Of a DNA stretch of 64,000 nucleotides, positions 18,881 to 32,027 are shown one piece after another (the first letter of the stretch is position 1; each line of letters opens with the position of its first letter). Under the pieces are notes generated by a model. The model was not told the DNA's origin. It did no database searches and saw only the letters and a list, made by a program, of their open reading frames with translations. Made by a program: the position numbers and the translations under genes. Origin of the DNA: Sphingomonas sp. CROZ-RG-20F-R02-07 (lineage in GTDB: Bacteria > Pseudomonadota > Alphaproteobacteria > Sphingomonadales > Sphingomonadaceae). The stretch spans positions 496,001 to 560,000 of the forward strand of contig NZ_JAKNQJ010000001.1 of the NCBI RefSeq assembly GCF_022662335.1, in the 5' to 3' direction.

Positions 18881-21148
18881 TTAGCGACCGAGGCTGGTGA
18901 AGGCCAGCGTCAACAGATAGCTGTTGCCGGCCTTGGCATCGCCGGTCGCCTGATAGTCGCGCCGCCACGTAAAGCCGAGCCGCAGACAATCATCCTCATA
19001 TTGCACGCCCGCGCGGGTCCGCACCGGCTCGAAACCATCGGCGAGCGAGGTGGGATCTTCCTTGCGGTCGGTCAGATCGATCACGGTGGATCCGAACGCA
19101 GACCAGAAGCGCGAGATCTGCACGCGACCGGCGACACGCGCCTCCTCGCTGTTCAAGAGATCCTCGGTGACCGGCACGATGTTGCGGTTGAGCCGCAGAT
19201 ACCCCAGCAGCAGGTAGGTCGCCCGGCTGCCGATCGTCGCGTCGACTTCGTTGCGCCGGACGGCGAGATCGTCCTTGTCCAGCCGGTAGCGATGGACGAG
19301 CGAGACGAAGTCGCGAAACCGCACTTCGGTGCGCCCGACGATATCGGATAGCCGATCCGAAAGGCCGGTTCCGGGATAGAGGATCGTCGGCCGGTCATCG
19401 AGGCGGTAGCTTTGCCCCACCTGCGCGTCGATGCTAAGACCCGGCAGATCGGCCGCCCATTCGACGCCATAGGTGGCGCGGCTCGAATCCTCGAACCGAT
19501 CATAGCCGGGAAAGCGGTTGAGCGCGAACAGGTTGGTATCGTCCAGGTCGATCGATCGCGAATCCTCGTTCGGCACCTCGTAATTCGCGATGTGCGGCGA
19601 GGCGACGATCTGAAAGCGCGGCGTGAACCGCTGGGTGCCGCTCAGGAAGGTGCCGACGAACGGCCATTTCACGTCCACCGCCAGCGCGCCGATCGCGCGG
19701 CCGTGAAAACCCTCCAGCCCGCGATAGCCGACGATGTCGGTCGCCAGCGTGTCGCTCGTGTTGTACACGTCTCCGCGCGCAAAGGCGGTGAAGGTCACTT
19801 CCTGGCCCCAGCGGGTGATCTTGCGCAGATCCCATTCGAGACTGGCAAAGGCGCGCTGCGTATCCTGGCCGCCGGTGCGGGTCAGCGCGAGCGTGTTGAG
19901 CTGGAGTTCGAAACGGCCACCCAGCAGCGGGTCGGCGATCCGGCGGCGATAATCGATCTCGGGCAGGGCGATCGGCTGCTGCCCTTGCGAGTCGCCCACG
20001 CGGAGAGTCTGCACGAACCAGCCGTCGATCGCAAAATAGCTGTCGTCGTCGATCCGCTGGATGCTGGCGGTGCTGCGCAGCCGGTCATCGCGTGAGATGT
20101 CGTACCGGCGCAGGAAGGTGCGGTCAGACGCCAGGCGGATGGAGGAACTGATGCTCCAATAGGGCGATAGCTGATAGCGGGCGATGCCGTCGATATAGCC
20201 GCGCACCGCCTGCGACGTATCGGTGGGGTTCTGCGTGTCCAGGTCGTCGCTGCGGCGACTCGAGGTGAGATAGCCGGTGAGATGGAACGCGCCCGTCGGA
20301 TCGAGCTCCTGATAATCCATCTGAAGCATCGGCGCGACCGCGCTGAAGATGCGCGGCGTGATCGTGAGCCCGCGGTCCGTCCCCATGCGCCAATAATAGG
20401 GTATCGCCACCTGAAGCCCGTTGACGCGCATCAGCCGGATATCGGGGCTGAGCAGCCCGCTGCCGGCCGTGCCGGCGACCGGTGCGGAGAAGTTGGGCAG
20501 CGGGAGCGGCGGCAGGCCGAAAAGGTTCATGCGCGGGCCGCGGAAATACACGCGGCCCCGATCGGGGCGGTAGGTCACGCGAACCGCGGTGATCTTCCAC
20601 GTCGGCGATTTCGGACAGCCCGAGGCGTTGGTCACCGCGCAGGGGGTATAGGCCGCCTGCTGCAGATCGAGCGTGCCGTCGGCCTGCCGCGTACCGCGCT
20701 CCGCTGCGATCCGGCCGCCCTGTTCGAGCACGACGAGCATGTTGTCGACCACGCCGTCCTTCAGCGAATCGGTCAGGTCGATCGAGTCGCCATAGGCGAT
20801 GTCACCCTGGGGGTTGGTGACCGCGACATTGCCGGTGGCGAGCACCTTGCCGGTCTTGCGGTTCCAGACGACCTTGTCCGCGCGCAGCCTTTGTCCCGCG
20901 CGAAACATGCGGACGTCGCCAGTGGCAGTGACGATGTCCGCCTTGCTGTCATATTCCAGGCCGCCGGCCGAGAACTGGACCTGATCCTCGCCGTTCGCCG
21001 CGGGTGGCGGCGGAGCGGCGTCCGACGGGGGCGGTGGCTGGACCGTGCGGTTCTGGAGATCCTGGGCGGCCAGCGGCGATGCCGCCAGCGCAAGGGGCAA
21101 GGCACAACCGGCCAACAGGGCAAGACGCAACACGATGTTCGTAACCAC
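18881..21148 (-). CDS. lptD: LPS-assembly protein LptD
   Basis: About 755 residues. The start is a GTG at 21146-21148 giving a signal peptide (LRLALLAGCALPLALAASPL, cleaved near AAQD); a second GTG at 21133 gives the same mature protein, and the longer open frame upstream is noise. An OstA/LptA-like domain (about 60-170, YDSKADIVTATGDVRMF) precedes the large beta-barrel domain. Inserts lipopolysaccharide (or the sphingolipid-era equivalent glycolipid) into the outer leaflet with LptE. Heads the run lptD-surA-pdxA-rsmA. Confidence 0.92.
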   Translation of the reverse strand: MVTNIVLRLALLAGCALPLALAASPLAAQDLQNRTVQPPPPSDAAPPPPAANGEDQVQFSAGGLEYDSKADIVTATGDVRMFRAGQRLRADKVVWNRKTGKVLATGNVAVTNPQGDIAYGDSIDLTDSLKDGVVDNMLVVLEQGGRIAAERGTRQADGTLDLQQAAYTPCAVTNASGCPKSPTWKITAVRVTYRPDRGRVYFRGPRMNLFGLPPLPLPNFSAPVAGTAGSGLLSPDIRLMRVNGLQVAIPYYWRMGTDRGLTITPRIFSAVAPMLQMDYQELDPTGAFHLTGYLTSSRRSDDLDTQNPTDTSQAVRGYIDGIARYQLSPYWSISSSIRLASDRTFLRRYDISRDDRLRSTASIQRIDDDSYFAIDGWFVQTLRVGDSQGQQPIALPEIDYRRRIADPLLGGRFELQLNTLALTRTGGQDTQRAFASLEWDLRKITRWGQEVTFTAFARGDVYNTSDTLATDIVGYRGLEGFHGRAIGALAVDVKWPFVGTFLSGTQRFTPRFQIVASPHIANYEVPNEDSRSIDLDDTNLFALNRFPGYDRFEDSSRATYGVEWAADLPGLSIDAQVGQSYRLDDRPTILYPGTGLSDRLSDIVGRTEVRFRDFVSLVHRYRLDKDDLAVRRNEVDATIGSRATYLLLGYLRLNRNIVPVTEDLLNSEEARVAGRVQISRFWSAFGSTVIDLTDRKEDPTSLADGFEPVRTRAGVQYEDDCLRLGFTWRRDYQATGDAKAGNSYLLTLAFTSLGR

Positions 21149-21311
21149 CCCATCCAACCGGTGCGCATCGGGCCCCGAACCGCGACGCTGCCCCCACCGC
21201 CTATCGCACCGCCGACGCCGCTGCAATCGCCGCTCGGAAGCATCGCCGCTTTGCCAGCGCCACCGCATCGGCCTAAGAGATGGGCCATATAGAATTTGTT
21301 CGAGGATTTTC

Positions 21312-22790
21312 ATGAAGATCGACTTCGCGCCCTCCGTTTCCGCCGATGCGGCGATCCTCGTACTGCCCGTCGCCAAGGATGGGCTGGGTGCGGTGAACTG
21401 GAGCAGCGGCGGCGCGAACGTCTCGACGATCGCGACCGCCGCGGCGACGGCGGCGCGCTTCGCCGGCGAAGCGGGTGGCGTGGTCGATGCGTTCGTCGCA
21501 GATGGTGAACGTGTCCGCCACATCATGCTTCTCGGCACCGGCGCCGGCACCGAGGCCGATTTCGAACAGGCGGGCGGGGCGCTGACGGCACGGCTGCTCA
21601 CATCGGGCGCGACCGAGGCGAGCGTCGATCTCTCCGCGCTGGCTGCCGCTCCCGCGCCGAGCGCCGCGGCCCGTCTGGCCGCCGCGATCGTCCAGCGTGC
21701 CTGGCGTTACGACGTCTATCGCACCAAGCTCGCCGAGCGTTCCAAGCCGACGCTCGCACGGGTGACGATCGTGGGAGCCCCGACGGGCACGGATGCGGCT
21801 TGGCCCGGAGCGGACGCCGCGACGCAGGGAATGGACCTCACCCGCTGGCTCGTCGCGACGCCGCCCAACATCCTCTATCCCGAAAGCTTCGTGGAGAAGG
21901 TCCGCGCCGAGGTGGAAGGGCTGGGTCTCGACATCACCGTGCTCGACGAAGCCGATATGACGGCCCACGGCATGGGCGCGCTGCTCGGCGTCAGCCAGGG
22001 ATCGCGCCGCGACGCTCGCATCCTCGCGCTGAAGTGGAACGGCGCTGGGGAGGGCGCACCGACGCTCGCGTTGGTGGGCAAGGGCGTGACGTTCGACACC
22101 GGCGGCATCTCGATCAAGCCTGCCGCGGGCATGGAAGACATGAAGTGGGACATGGGCGGTGCGGGCGCCGTGGCGGGCGCGATGAAGGCGCTGGCGCTGC
22201 GCGGCGCCAAGGCCAATGTCGTGGGCGTCATGGGTCTCGTGGAGAACATGCCCGACGGCAACGCCCAGCGCCCGGGCGACGTGGTCACGTCGATGTCGGG
22301 CCAGACGATCGAGGTCATCAACACCGATGCCGAGGGCCGGCTGGTGCTGTGCGACTGCATCACCTGGGTGCAGAAGACGTTCGCGCCGACCACGATCGTC
22401 GATCTCGCCACGCTGACCGGCGCGATGATCGTCGCGTTGGGCAGCGAGCATGGCGGCCTGTTCGCCAATGACGATGCGCTCGCCGACACGCTGCTGGCGG
22501 CCGGAAAGGCGACCGGCGACCTGTTGTGGCGCTTCCCGCTCGCGCCCGCTTACGACAAGCTGATCGACAGCCCGATCGCCGACATGAAGAATGTGGGGCC
22601 GCGCGGCGCGGGTTCGATCACCGCGGCGCAGTTCATCCAGCGTTTCGTGGACGAGGGCGTGAAATGGGCGCATCTCGATATCGCCGGCATGGTGTGGGCG
22701 GACAAGGCCGGCAGCACGTACGACAAGGGCGCGACCGGTTACGGCGTCAGGCTGCTCGACCGGTTCGTGGCGGAGCATTTCGAGGGCTGA
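21312..22790 (+). CDS. pepA: Leucyl aminopeptidase (M17), PepA
   Basis: 492 residues from MKIDFAPSVSADAAI. Cuts N-terminal amino acids from peptides using two metal ions. The catalytic domain shows KGVTFDTGGISIKP, the metal-binding NTDAEGRLVL signature and DLATLTGA. The N-terminal macro-like domain spans about 1-165. Divergent from lptD; the stop overlaps the holC start by one base (TGATG). Confidence 0.96.
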   Translation: MKIDFAPSVSADAAILVLPVAKDGLGAVNWSSGGANVSTIATAAATAARFAGEAGGVVDAFVADGERVRHIMLLGTGAGTEADFEQAGGALTARLLTSGATEASVDLSALAAAPAPSAAARLAAAIVQRAWRYDVYRTKLAERSKPTLARVTIVGAPTGTDAAWPGADAATQGMDLTRWLVATPPNILYPESFVEKVRAEVEGLGLDITVLDEADMTAHGMGALLGVSQGSRRDARILALKWNGAGEGAPTLALVGKGVTFDTGGISIKPAAGMEDMKWDMGGAGAVAGAMKALALRGAKANVVGVMGLVENMPDGNAQRPGDVVTSMSGQTIEVINTDAEGRLVLCDCITWVQKTFAPTTIVDLATLTGAMIVALGSEHGGLFANDDALADTLLAAGKATGDLLWRFPLAPAYDKLIDSPIADMKNVGPRGAGSITAAQFIQRFVDEGVKWAHLDIAGMVWADKAGSTYDKGATGYGVRLLDRFVAEHFEG

Positions 22791-23230
22791 TGCAGGTCGA
22801 TTTCTACCACCTGACCGGAACGCCGATCGACCGGATCCTGCCGCCGATCGCGGAAAAGGTGCTGGGAAGCGGCGGCCGGTTGGTGGTGGTCGCCGACGAT
22901 GCGGAGCGCCGTGCCGCGCTAGACCGCCTGCTCTGGGCCTATGCGCCCGACAGTTTCCTGCCGCATGCCCAGGCGGGTGCGGCCGATGATGCGGCGCAGC
23001 CGGTGTTGATCGCGGGTGACGCGGTCGGGACCAACCATGCCCGCAACATCGCGGTGGTCGATGGCGTCTGGCGCGACGCCGCGCTGGATTTCGACCGCGT
23101 GTTCCACATGTTCGACGACGATGCGATCCGCGAGGCGCGGCTTGCCTGGAAGGCACTGGCGGATCGCGACGGCGTGGAGCGGCGCTATTGGAAGCAGAAC
23201 GAGGCCGGGCGCTGGGAACAGGCGGCCTGA
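22790..23230 (+). CDS. holC: DNA polymerase III chi subunit
   Basis: 146 residues from MQVDFYHLTGTPIDR. Chi links the clamp loader to single-strand binding protein during replication. The motifs VDFYHL, LLWAYAPDSFLPHA and NIAVVDGVWRDAALDFDRVFHMFDD follow the family. Translationally coupled to pepA, an arrangement seen widely in alphaproteobacteria. Confidence 0.93.
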   Translation: MQVDFYHLTGTPIDRILPPIAEKVLGSGGRLVVVADDAERRAALDRLLWAYAPDSFLPHAQAGAADDAAQPVLIAGDAVGTNHARNIAVVDGVWRDAALDFDRVFHMFDDDAIREARLAWKALADRDGVERRYWKQNEAGRWEQAA

Positions 23231-23320
23231 GGCAGGGGCTTCGGCTTGCATCGCCGCAGGCGCACGACTAGGGAACCGCGACTTTTCCGCCACCGTCCAA
23301 CTTGGGAGCCCGTGACCATC

Positions 23321-23743
23321 ATGGCCGCGAACCGTACCTTTTCGATCATCAAGCCCGATGCCACCCGCCGCAACCTGACTGGCGCCGTCACCAAGATGCT
23401 GGAAGATGCCGGCCTGCGCATCGTCGCATCGAAGCGTATCCAGATGACCCGCGAACAGGCCGAGGGCTTTTACGACGTTCACCGCGAACGCCCCTTCTTC
23501 AACGATCTGGTCGAATTCATGATCTCCGGCCCGGTCGTCGTTCAGGTGCTCGAGGGCGAGAACGCCATGCAGCGCAACCGCGACATCATGGGCGCGACCA
23601 ACCCGGCGAACGCCGAGCCCGGCACGATCCGCAAGGAGCTGGCGGAATCGATCGAGGCGAACACCGTCCACGGTTCGGACTCGGACGAGAATGCCGAGAT
23701 CGAGATCGCCTATTTCTTCCAGCCGAGCGAAATCGTCGGCTGA
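23321..23743 (+). CDS. ndk: Nucleoside diphosphate kinase
   Basis: 140 residues from [17 protein letters not shown]. Moves gamma-phosphate between nucleoside di- and triphosphates through phosphohistidine H117 in TVHGSDS. The active-site signature and hexamer-type length are normal. The ATG at 23321 is preferred over an upstream ATG at 23246 that adds 25 basic residues. A strong hairpin follows the stop. Confidence 0.97.
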   Translation: MAANRTFSIIKPDATRRNLTGAVTKMLEDAGLRIVASKRIQMTREQAEGFYDVHRERPFFNDLVEFMISGPVVVQVLEGENAMQRNRDIMGATNPANAEPGTIRKELAESIEANTVHGSDSDENAEIEIAYFFQPSEIVG

Positions 23744-23750
23744 CTCCGGC

Positions 23751-23782
23751 GGGCGGCGGCGTCCTCCGGAGCGCCGCCGCCC
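23751..23782. terminator. Hairpin terminator between ndk and the convergent hypothetical gene
   Basis: An 11-base GC-rich stem (23751-23761 pairing with 23772-23782) with a 10-base loop starts seven bases after the ndk stop and ends three bases before the opposite gene's stop. There is no long T run, but position and stem strength suit a bidirectional terminator. Confidence 0.6.
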
Positions 23783-23785
23783 ATT

Positions 23786-24373
23786 CTACTGGTGCGCCGG
23801 CTTCCAGAGCGCATCCACACGGGCGACGCTGCCGCCGCGTTCGCGCAGACGAAAGCCGATGATCCGTGCGACCCGGCCGCGCAGCAGGCGCGCATCGGTG
23901 CGCCACACGATATCGTAAATCCCGCTCGTGGTGCGCGTCGCGTCGCCGTCGAGAAAGCGCGCGGTGACCAACACGGGAAGACGCCCCTGATGCGCGTCGC
24001 CCACCGCTTCGGTCAGCGGCCCGGAAAACATGTCGACTCCGATCGCGTTGTCCGCCGGCGTCTGTGCGGACAGGCCGAGCGACGTGGGGAAGGCGATGGT
24101 CAGATCCGTCACGTCATGCGCGGGATCGGCCAGCACCAGCCGCCGACCGCCGTCGCTCACCGTGCCGCGAAACTGGACGCGCCCGTGCGCCTGCGTGGCG
24201 GACGCGACCGCCTCGGTGTGCTCCGCTTCCTGCGCGCGCCGCTCCTGCCAGCTATTCCATAGCGTCAGCGCCGCGATGACGACGCCGGCCAGCGCGACGA
24301 TCTCCGCTAGCGTCACCCAGCGCCGCCGCGTGGCCGCCGCCTCGCGGCGTTCGTTCGGGGTTTCGCCGCTCAT
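23786..24373 (-). CDS. Membrane-anchored hypothetical protein
   Basis: 195 residues from MSGETPNERREAAATRRR. One membrane segment at about residues 19-38 (WVTLAEIVALAGVVIAALTL) with a basic cytoplasmic front, a short Glu/Arg/Gln helix, then a beta-rich domain of about 140 residues. I do not recognise the family. The start overlaps the stop of the MmcQ/YjbR gene by four bases, so it is the last gene of the purM-purN run. Confidence 0.75.
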   Translation of the reverse strand: MSGETPNERREAAATRRRWVTLAEIVALAGVVIAALTLWNSWQERRAQEAEHTEAVASATQAHGRVQFRGTVSDGGRRLVLADPAHDVTDLTIAFPTSLGLSAQTPADNAIGVDMFSGPLTEAVGDAHQGRLPVLVTARFLDGDATRTTSGIYDIVWRTDARLLRGRVARIIGFRLRERGGSVARVDALWKPAHQ

Positions 24374-24747
24374 CGTCCGCCAGCCTCCAGCAAACGGCGC
24401 GGCGCGGCCAGTTCCCAGCTGATCGCGATCCGATCGCCCACCCGGTCCCAATCCACATCGGCCCGATCGAGCCGCATCGCGATCCATCCCGACGGCCCGA
24501 GATAGGGCGGGCTGTAATAGCAGGCGGGATCCGCTTCGATCAGCATCGCCTGCTCGTCGGCGCCGCTCGTCTTGACGATCACGACCGTCTCGCCGTCGCC
24601 ATGATGGTCGTGCCAGAAATAGGCGAAGAACTTGCCGTCTTCGATGTGGAAGCCGGGTGCGCCGTGCGAGACACGCTCGGCGGCCTCCGGCATGGCGAGG
24701 CAGAGGGCGCGCACCCTGGCCAGTGGGATCTCGGGATCGGGACTCAT
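24370..24747 (-). CDS. MmcQ/YjbR family DNA-binding-like protein
   Basis: 125 residues from [16 protein letters not shown]. Motifs MPEAAERVSHGAPGFHIEDGKFFAYF and PSGWIAMRLDRADVDWD match the small YjbR/MmcQ family, whose fold resembles nucleic-acid-binding proteins but whose role is unknown. Its ATG overlaps the purN stop by four bases. Confidence 0.85.
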   Translation of the reverse strand: MSPDPEIPLARVRALCLAMPEAAERVSHGAPGFHIEDGKFFAYFWHDHHGDGETVVIVKTSGADEQAMLIEADPACYYSPPYLGPSGWIAMRLDRADVDWDRVGDRIAISWELAAPRRLLEAGGR

Positions 24748-25314
24748 CGTGCGACGAACTCCGCAAGCGTTGCCGGATAGAGGCGGTGTTCGGCGGCGAG
24801 CACGCGCTCGGCAAGCCGGTCGGCATCGTCGCCCGGCAGGATCGGCACCTCCGCCTGGCCGAGCACCGCGCCGCCATCGAGTTCCTCGGTGACGATATGC
24901 ACCGAACAGCCCGCTACCGCATCGCCCGCGGCGATCGCGCGCGCATGCGTATCGAGCCCCTTGTAGCGGGGCAGCAGCGACGGATGGATGTTCACGATCC
25001 GGCCCCGCCACTTCGCGACGAAGCCGTCCGACAAGAGACGCATATAGCCGGCCAACGCGATCGTACCCACCTCCGCCGCGCGGAGCGCCGCGTCGAGCGC
25101 CGCCTCATAGGCGGGCTTGCCAAGCCCCTTGGGCGAGAGCGCGAAGATGGCGATGCCGCGCGCACGCGCCCAGGCCAGACCCGGCGCATCGGACTTGTCG
25201 GAGGCGACGAGGACGACCTTGTAGGCGGCATCCGGCGCGTCCGCTGCCTCGACCAGCGCCGTCATGTTCGATCCACGGCCGGAGATCAGGATGGCGACTG
25301 AGCGGGCGTCCGCC

Positions 25315-25322
<8 letters not shown>
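24744..25322 (-). CDS. purN: Phosphoribosylglycinamide formyltransferase PurN
   Basis: 192 residues. Uses 10-formyl-THF to formylate GAR in purine synthesis. [12 protein letters not shown] near the N-terminus, the catalytic [12 protein letters not shown] region and the [13 protein letters not shown] segment with the catalytic Asp are intact. Overlaps purM by eight bases, so the pair is translationally coupled. Confidence 0.96.
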
Positions 25323-26421
<1,099 letters not shown>

Positions 26422-26483
26422 GCCCCATGCTGCTAGACATATCGCGCTTGGATTTCCACGCCTGCTTCGCCAAAAGGCATCGG

Positions 26484-27725
26484 ATGCGCGCCCGACCGAC
26501 CCTCAAGCCGTTCGCGGCCGCAACGCTGCTGCTGCTCGCGGGCGGTGCGGTCGCCCAGATCGACGGCACGCGCGGGGTGGCCCCGGTGGACAGCGGCGGC
26601 GCCTACGAGGTGAGCGGCGTCGCGGTGGATGTCGCGGCCAAGACCGCCGATGCCGCGCGGCTGGGCGGCTGGCGCCTCGCGCAGCGCAGGGCCTGGGTGC
26701 AGCTTTCCAATCGGCTCGGCGGGGGCGGGGGGTTGATCTCGGATGGCGCACTCGATTCGATCGTGTCGGGCATCGTGGTCGAGAACGAGCAGATCGGGCC
26801 GCAGCGTTACATCGCGAAGCTCGGCGTGTTGTTCGATCGCACGCGCGCCGCGTCGATCCTCGGCATCTCGACCTACGCCACGCGCTCGCCGCCGATGCTC
26901 GTCATCCCCGTCATCTGGTCGGCGGGCGTGGGCACCGTCTTCGAACAGCGCAACCCCTGGCAAGAGGCTTGGGCCCGGTTCCGCACCGGCAACAGCACGA
27001 TCGACTATGTCCGCCCATCGGGCACCGGGCCCGATTCGCTGCTGCTGAACACCGGGCAGATCGGCCGGCCCGGCCGCGGCTGGTGGCGCACCATCATCGA
27101 CCAATATGGCGCGACCGACGTCCTGATCCCGGTCGTGCGGCTATACCGGCAATGGCCCGGCGGCCCGGTCATCGGGGTGTTCCAGGCGCGCTACGGCCCG
27201 GACAACCGGCTGATCGGCGGCTTCACCCTGCGCGTCGGCAGCGCGGACGGGGTGGCGCAACTGCTCGACACGGGCGTGAAGCGGCTCGACGATCTGTATC
27301 AGCAGGCGCTGCGCAGCGGTGCGCTCCGCCCCGACGTCAGCCTCCTCCCGCTGCGGACGGAGCCGGATCCCGCCACGATCGCGGCAGCCGAAGACAGCGT
27401 CGGCGCGCTGATCGACGGCACCACACCCGCCGGCCCCGGGATCGCGGTCGTGGTACAGTTCGATACGCCCAATGCGGGCACGGTCTCCGCGACCGAAGCC
27501 GCGTTGCGTGGCTTGCCGGGGGTGCGATCGGCCACCACCACCAGCCTCGCGCTTGGCGGCGTGTCGTTGCTGCGCATCGTCTATGACGGCGATCCCGCCG
27601 CGCTGAAGGCCGCGATCGAAGGCCGTGGCTACCAGGTCTTCGGCGAGGGGCAGACCCTGCGCATCCGCCGCGCGCCGCAATTGCTGCCGCCGGACCTCCC
27701 GACGGACGACGCGACCACGCGATGA
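26484..27725 (+). CDS. DUF2066 domain-containing secreted protein
   Basis: 413 residues from [15 protein letters not shown]; the longer open frame upstream is antisense to purM. A signal peptide (cleavage near GGAVAQI, about residue 25) is followed by a DUF2066-like domain ([20 protein letters not shown] to about residue 260) and a C-terminal Ala/Gly-rich alpha-beta domain of about 90 residues that looks like a small ferredoxin-like fold ([20 protein letters not shown]). Function unknown. Its stop overlaps the hdaA start by four bases, so it is probably made together with the replication regulator HdaA. Confidence 0.8.
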   Translation: MRARPTLKPFAAATLLLLAGGAVAQIDGTRGVAPVDSGGAYEVSGVAVDVAAKTADAARLGGWRLAQRRAWVQLSNRLGGGGGLISDGALDSIVSGIVVENEQIGPQRYIAKLGVLFDRTRAASILGISTYATRSPPMLVIPVIWSAGVGTVFEQRNPWQEAWARFRTGNSTIDYVRPSGTGPDSLLLNTGQIGRPGRGWWRTIIDQYGATDVLIPVVRLYRQWPGGPVIGVFQARYGPDNRLIGGFTLRVGSADGVAQLLDTGVKRLDDLYQQALRSGALRPDVSLLPLRTEPDPATIAAAEDSVGALIDGTTPAGPGIAVVVQFDTPNAGTVSATEAALRGLPGVRSATTTSLALGGVSLLRIVYDGDPAALKAAIEGRGYQVFGEGQTLRIRRAPQLLPPDLPTDDATTR

Positions 27726-28356
27726 GCCCCGCCGGGACCCAGATGGCGCTTCCGCTGGACTGGCCAGCGGATCCGCGCGACGACGCCTTTCTCGTGACAC
27801 CGTCCAACGCGCGCGCGGCGCATACGCTCGAACATTGGGCCACCTGGCCGGTGATGACGGCGGTGCTGACCGGCCCGCGCAAATCCGGCCGCAGCCTGCT
27901 CGCGCGAATCTTCGCCGCCAAGAGCGGCGGGACGATCGTCGACGATGCCGAGCGCCTGCCCGAGGCGCAGCTCTTCCATGCCTGGAACCGGGCGCAGGAG
28001 GCGCACCGGCCGCTGGTGATCGTCGCCGACGCCGCGCCCCCCTCCTGGTCGGTCAGGCTGCCCGATCTCCGCTCGCGCCTGGCCGCCAGCCCGATCGCCG
28101 CGATCGGCGCGCCCGACGACGAACTGGTCGTCGCGCTGCTCGCGCATCTGTTCCACCGCCGCGGGCTGGACGCGCGTGCCGATCTGATCGAGTGGCTGGC
28201 CAGCCGGATCGAACGGAGTCACATCGCCGTCATGCGGACGGTGGATATACTCGATCAGGAGGTGATGGAACGACGCAAGCGTCTGTCCATTCCCTTTGCA
28301 CGAAGCACGCTTGCCGAGGCCGGCCTGATCGCCGTGCCCAACCCTGTCGAGGTACG

Positions 28357-28360
<4 letters not shown>
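27722..28360 (+). CDS. hdaA: DnaA regulatory inactivator homologue HdaA
   Basis: 212 residues. An N-terminal sliding-clamp-binding motif (QMALPLDWP, residues 7-15) precedes a DnaA-like AAA+ fold with a degenerate Walker A (GPRKSGRS) and C-terminal lid. With the loaded clamp, HdaA stimulates ATP hydrolysis by DnaA and so prevents re-initiation of replication. Overlaps both neighbours by four bases (DUF2066 upstream, ppk downstream). Confidence 0.9.
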
Positions 28361-30515
<2,155 letters not shown>

Positions 30516-30519
<4 letters not shown>

Positions 30520-32018
30520 GCATCCTCCCGCTCCGCAAGCCGATCGTTGCCGCACCGCCTTCGGACGTGCAGCCGCGCACCGCGATCATCGACATCGGGT
30601 CCAACTCGATCCGTCTGGTCGTGTATCAGGGCCATGCGCGGCTGCCCGCGATCCTCTTCAACGAAAAGGTGCTGGCGGGGCTCGGGCGCAGCCTCGCGGT
30701 CAGCGGCAGCATCGATTCGCAGGCGATGGCGGCGGCGCATGTGGCGCTCGCGCGCTTCGCTGCGGTGGCACGCGCGATGGAGGTCACGAATCTGCGCACG
30801 GTGGCGACCGCCGCGGTGCGCGACGCGAAGAATGGCGGCGAACTGATCGCCGCGGCCCAGGCCTTGGGGCTTACGGTCGAGATGCTGTCGGGCAAGCAGG
30901 AGGCGCGCGCGGCGGGCGAGGGCGTGCTCTCCGCCATTCCGCAGGCCGACGGCATCGTCGGCGATCTCGGTGGCGGCAGCCTGGAGCTGGTCCGCGTTCG
31001 CGCCGGCAAGGTGGAGGACCGCGTGTCCTTCCCGCTCGGCGTGCTGCGTATCGCGGGGGCGCGTGCCAAGCGTGGCAAGGTGCTCGAACGGCTCGTCGCG
31101 CGGATGGTGCGCGAGGCGGGATGGACCGGAAAGGGCAAGGGGTTGCCGCTGTATCTCGTCGGCGGCTCATGGCGCGCGCTGGCGCGACTCGACATGACGC
31201 TCTCGGGCTATCCGCTGCCCGTGATCCACCAATATGTGATGACGCCGACGACCATCGCACAGCTCGGCCGGCGCGTGGCGCATTTGAGCAAGGCGCGGTT
31301 GAAATCGGTGGCGGGGCTGTCGTCGGGGCGCGCGGGAACGCTCGGCGACGCCACCGCATTGCTCGGCGTGCTGCTCCGCCAGATCGGCAGCAGCACGACC
31401 ATCACCTCGGCGTTCGGCCTGCGCGAGGGGCTGCTCTATGGCGCGCTCGATGAGGAGACGAAGCGGCTCGACCCGCTGATCGTGGCGGCGCGCGAGGAGG
31501 GGCGGATCATCGGCCGCTTCCCCGAACATGGCGATCTGCTGGATGCGTGGATCGCGCCCCTGTTCGCGGGCCAGCCGCTCGCCGTCGCGCGGCTCCGCCA
31601 CACCGCTTGCCTGCTGGCGGATGTGGGCTGGCGCGCCAATCCCGAATTCCGGGCCGAACGCGGCGTCGAGGTCGCGCTTCACGGCAATTGGGTGGCGATC
31701 GAGGCGAGCGGTCGCGCGATGCTGGCCCAGGCGCTCTACACCAGCCTGGATGGCGGGATGACCGCGCCCGACCCGGTGGGGCAACTCGCGAGCGCGGCCG
31801 AATTGCGGATGGCGTCCGCCTGGGGCCTCGCGATGCGACTCGGCCAGCGACTGAGCGGCGGCCTTGCTGGCCCGCTCCAATGCTCGCGCCTCACGCTGGA
31901 AAACGGCATTCTGACACTCGCGCTCAAGGATCGCGCGCTTTACGGCGAGGCCGTCGAAAAACGCCATCAGGCGCTAGCGGCCTTGTGGCAGGTCAAGGCC
32001 GTCGTCCGCGATCTCTGA
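30516..32018 (+). CDS. ppx: Exopolyphosphatase / pppGpp phosphatase family (Ppx/GppA)
   Basis: 500 residues from a TTG start that overlaps the ppk1 stop. ASKHA-fold N-terminal half: AIIDIGSNSIRLVVY (phosphate-1), GDLGGGSLELV (phosphate-2) and TSAFGLREGLLYG, then a C-terminal HD-like helical domain. Degrades polyphosphate or pppGpp; the sequence alone does not separate the two. Convergent to rnd with nine bases between the stops. Confidence 0.93.
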
Positions 32019-32027
32019 GGCGCCCGC

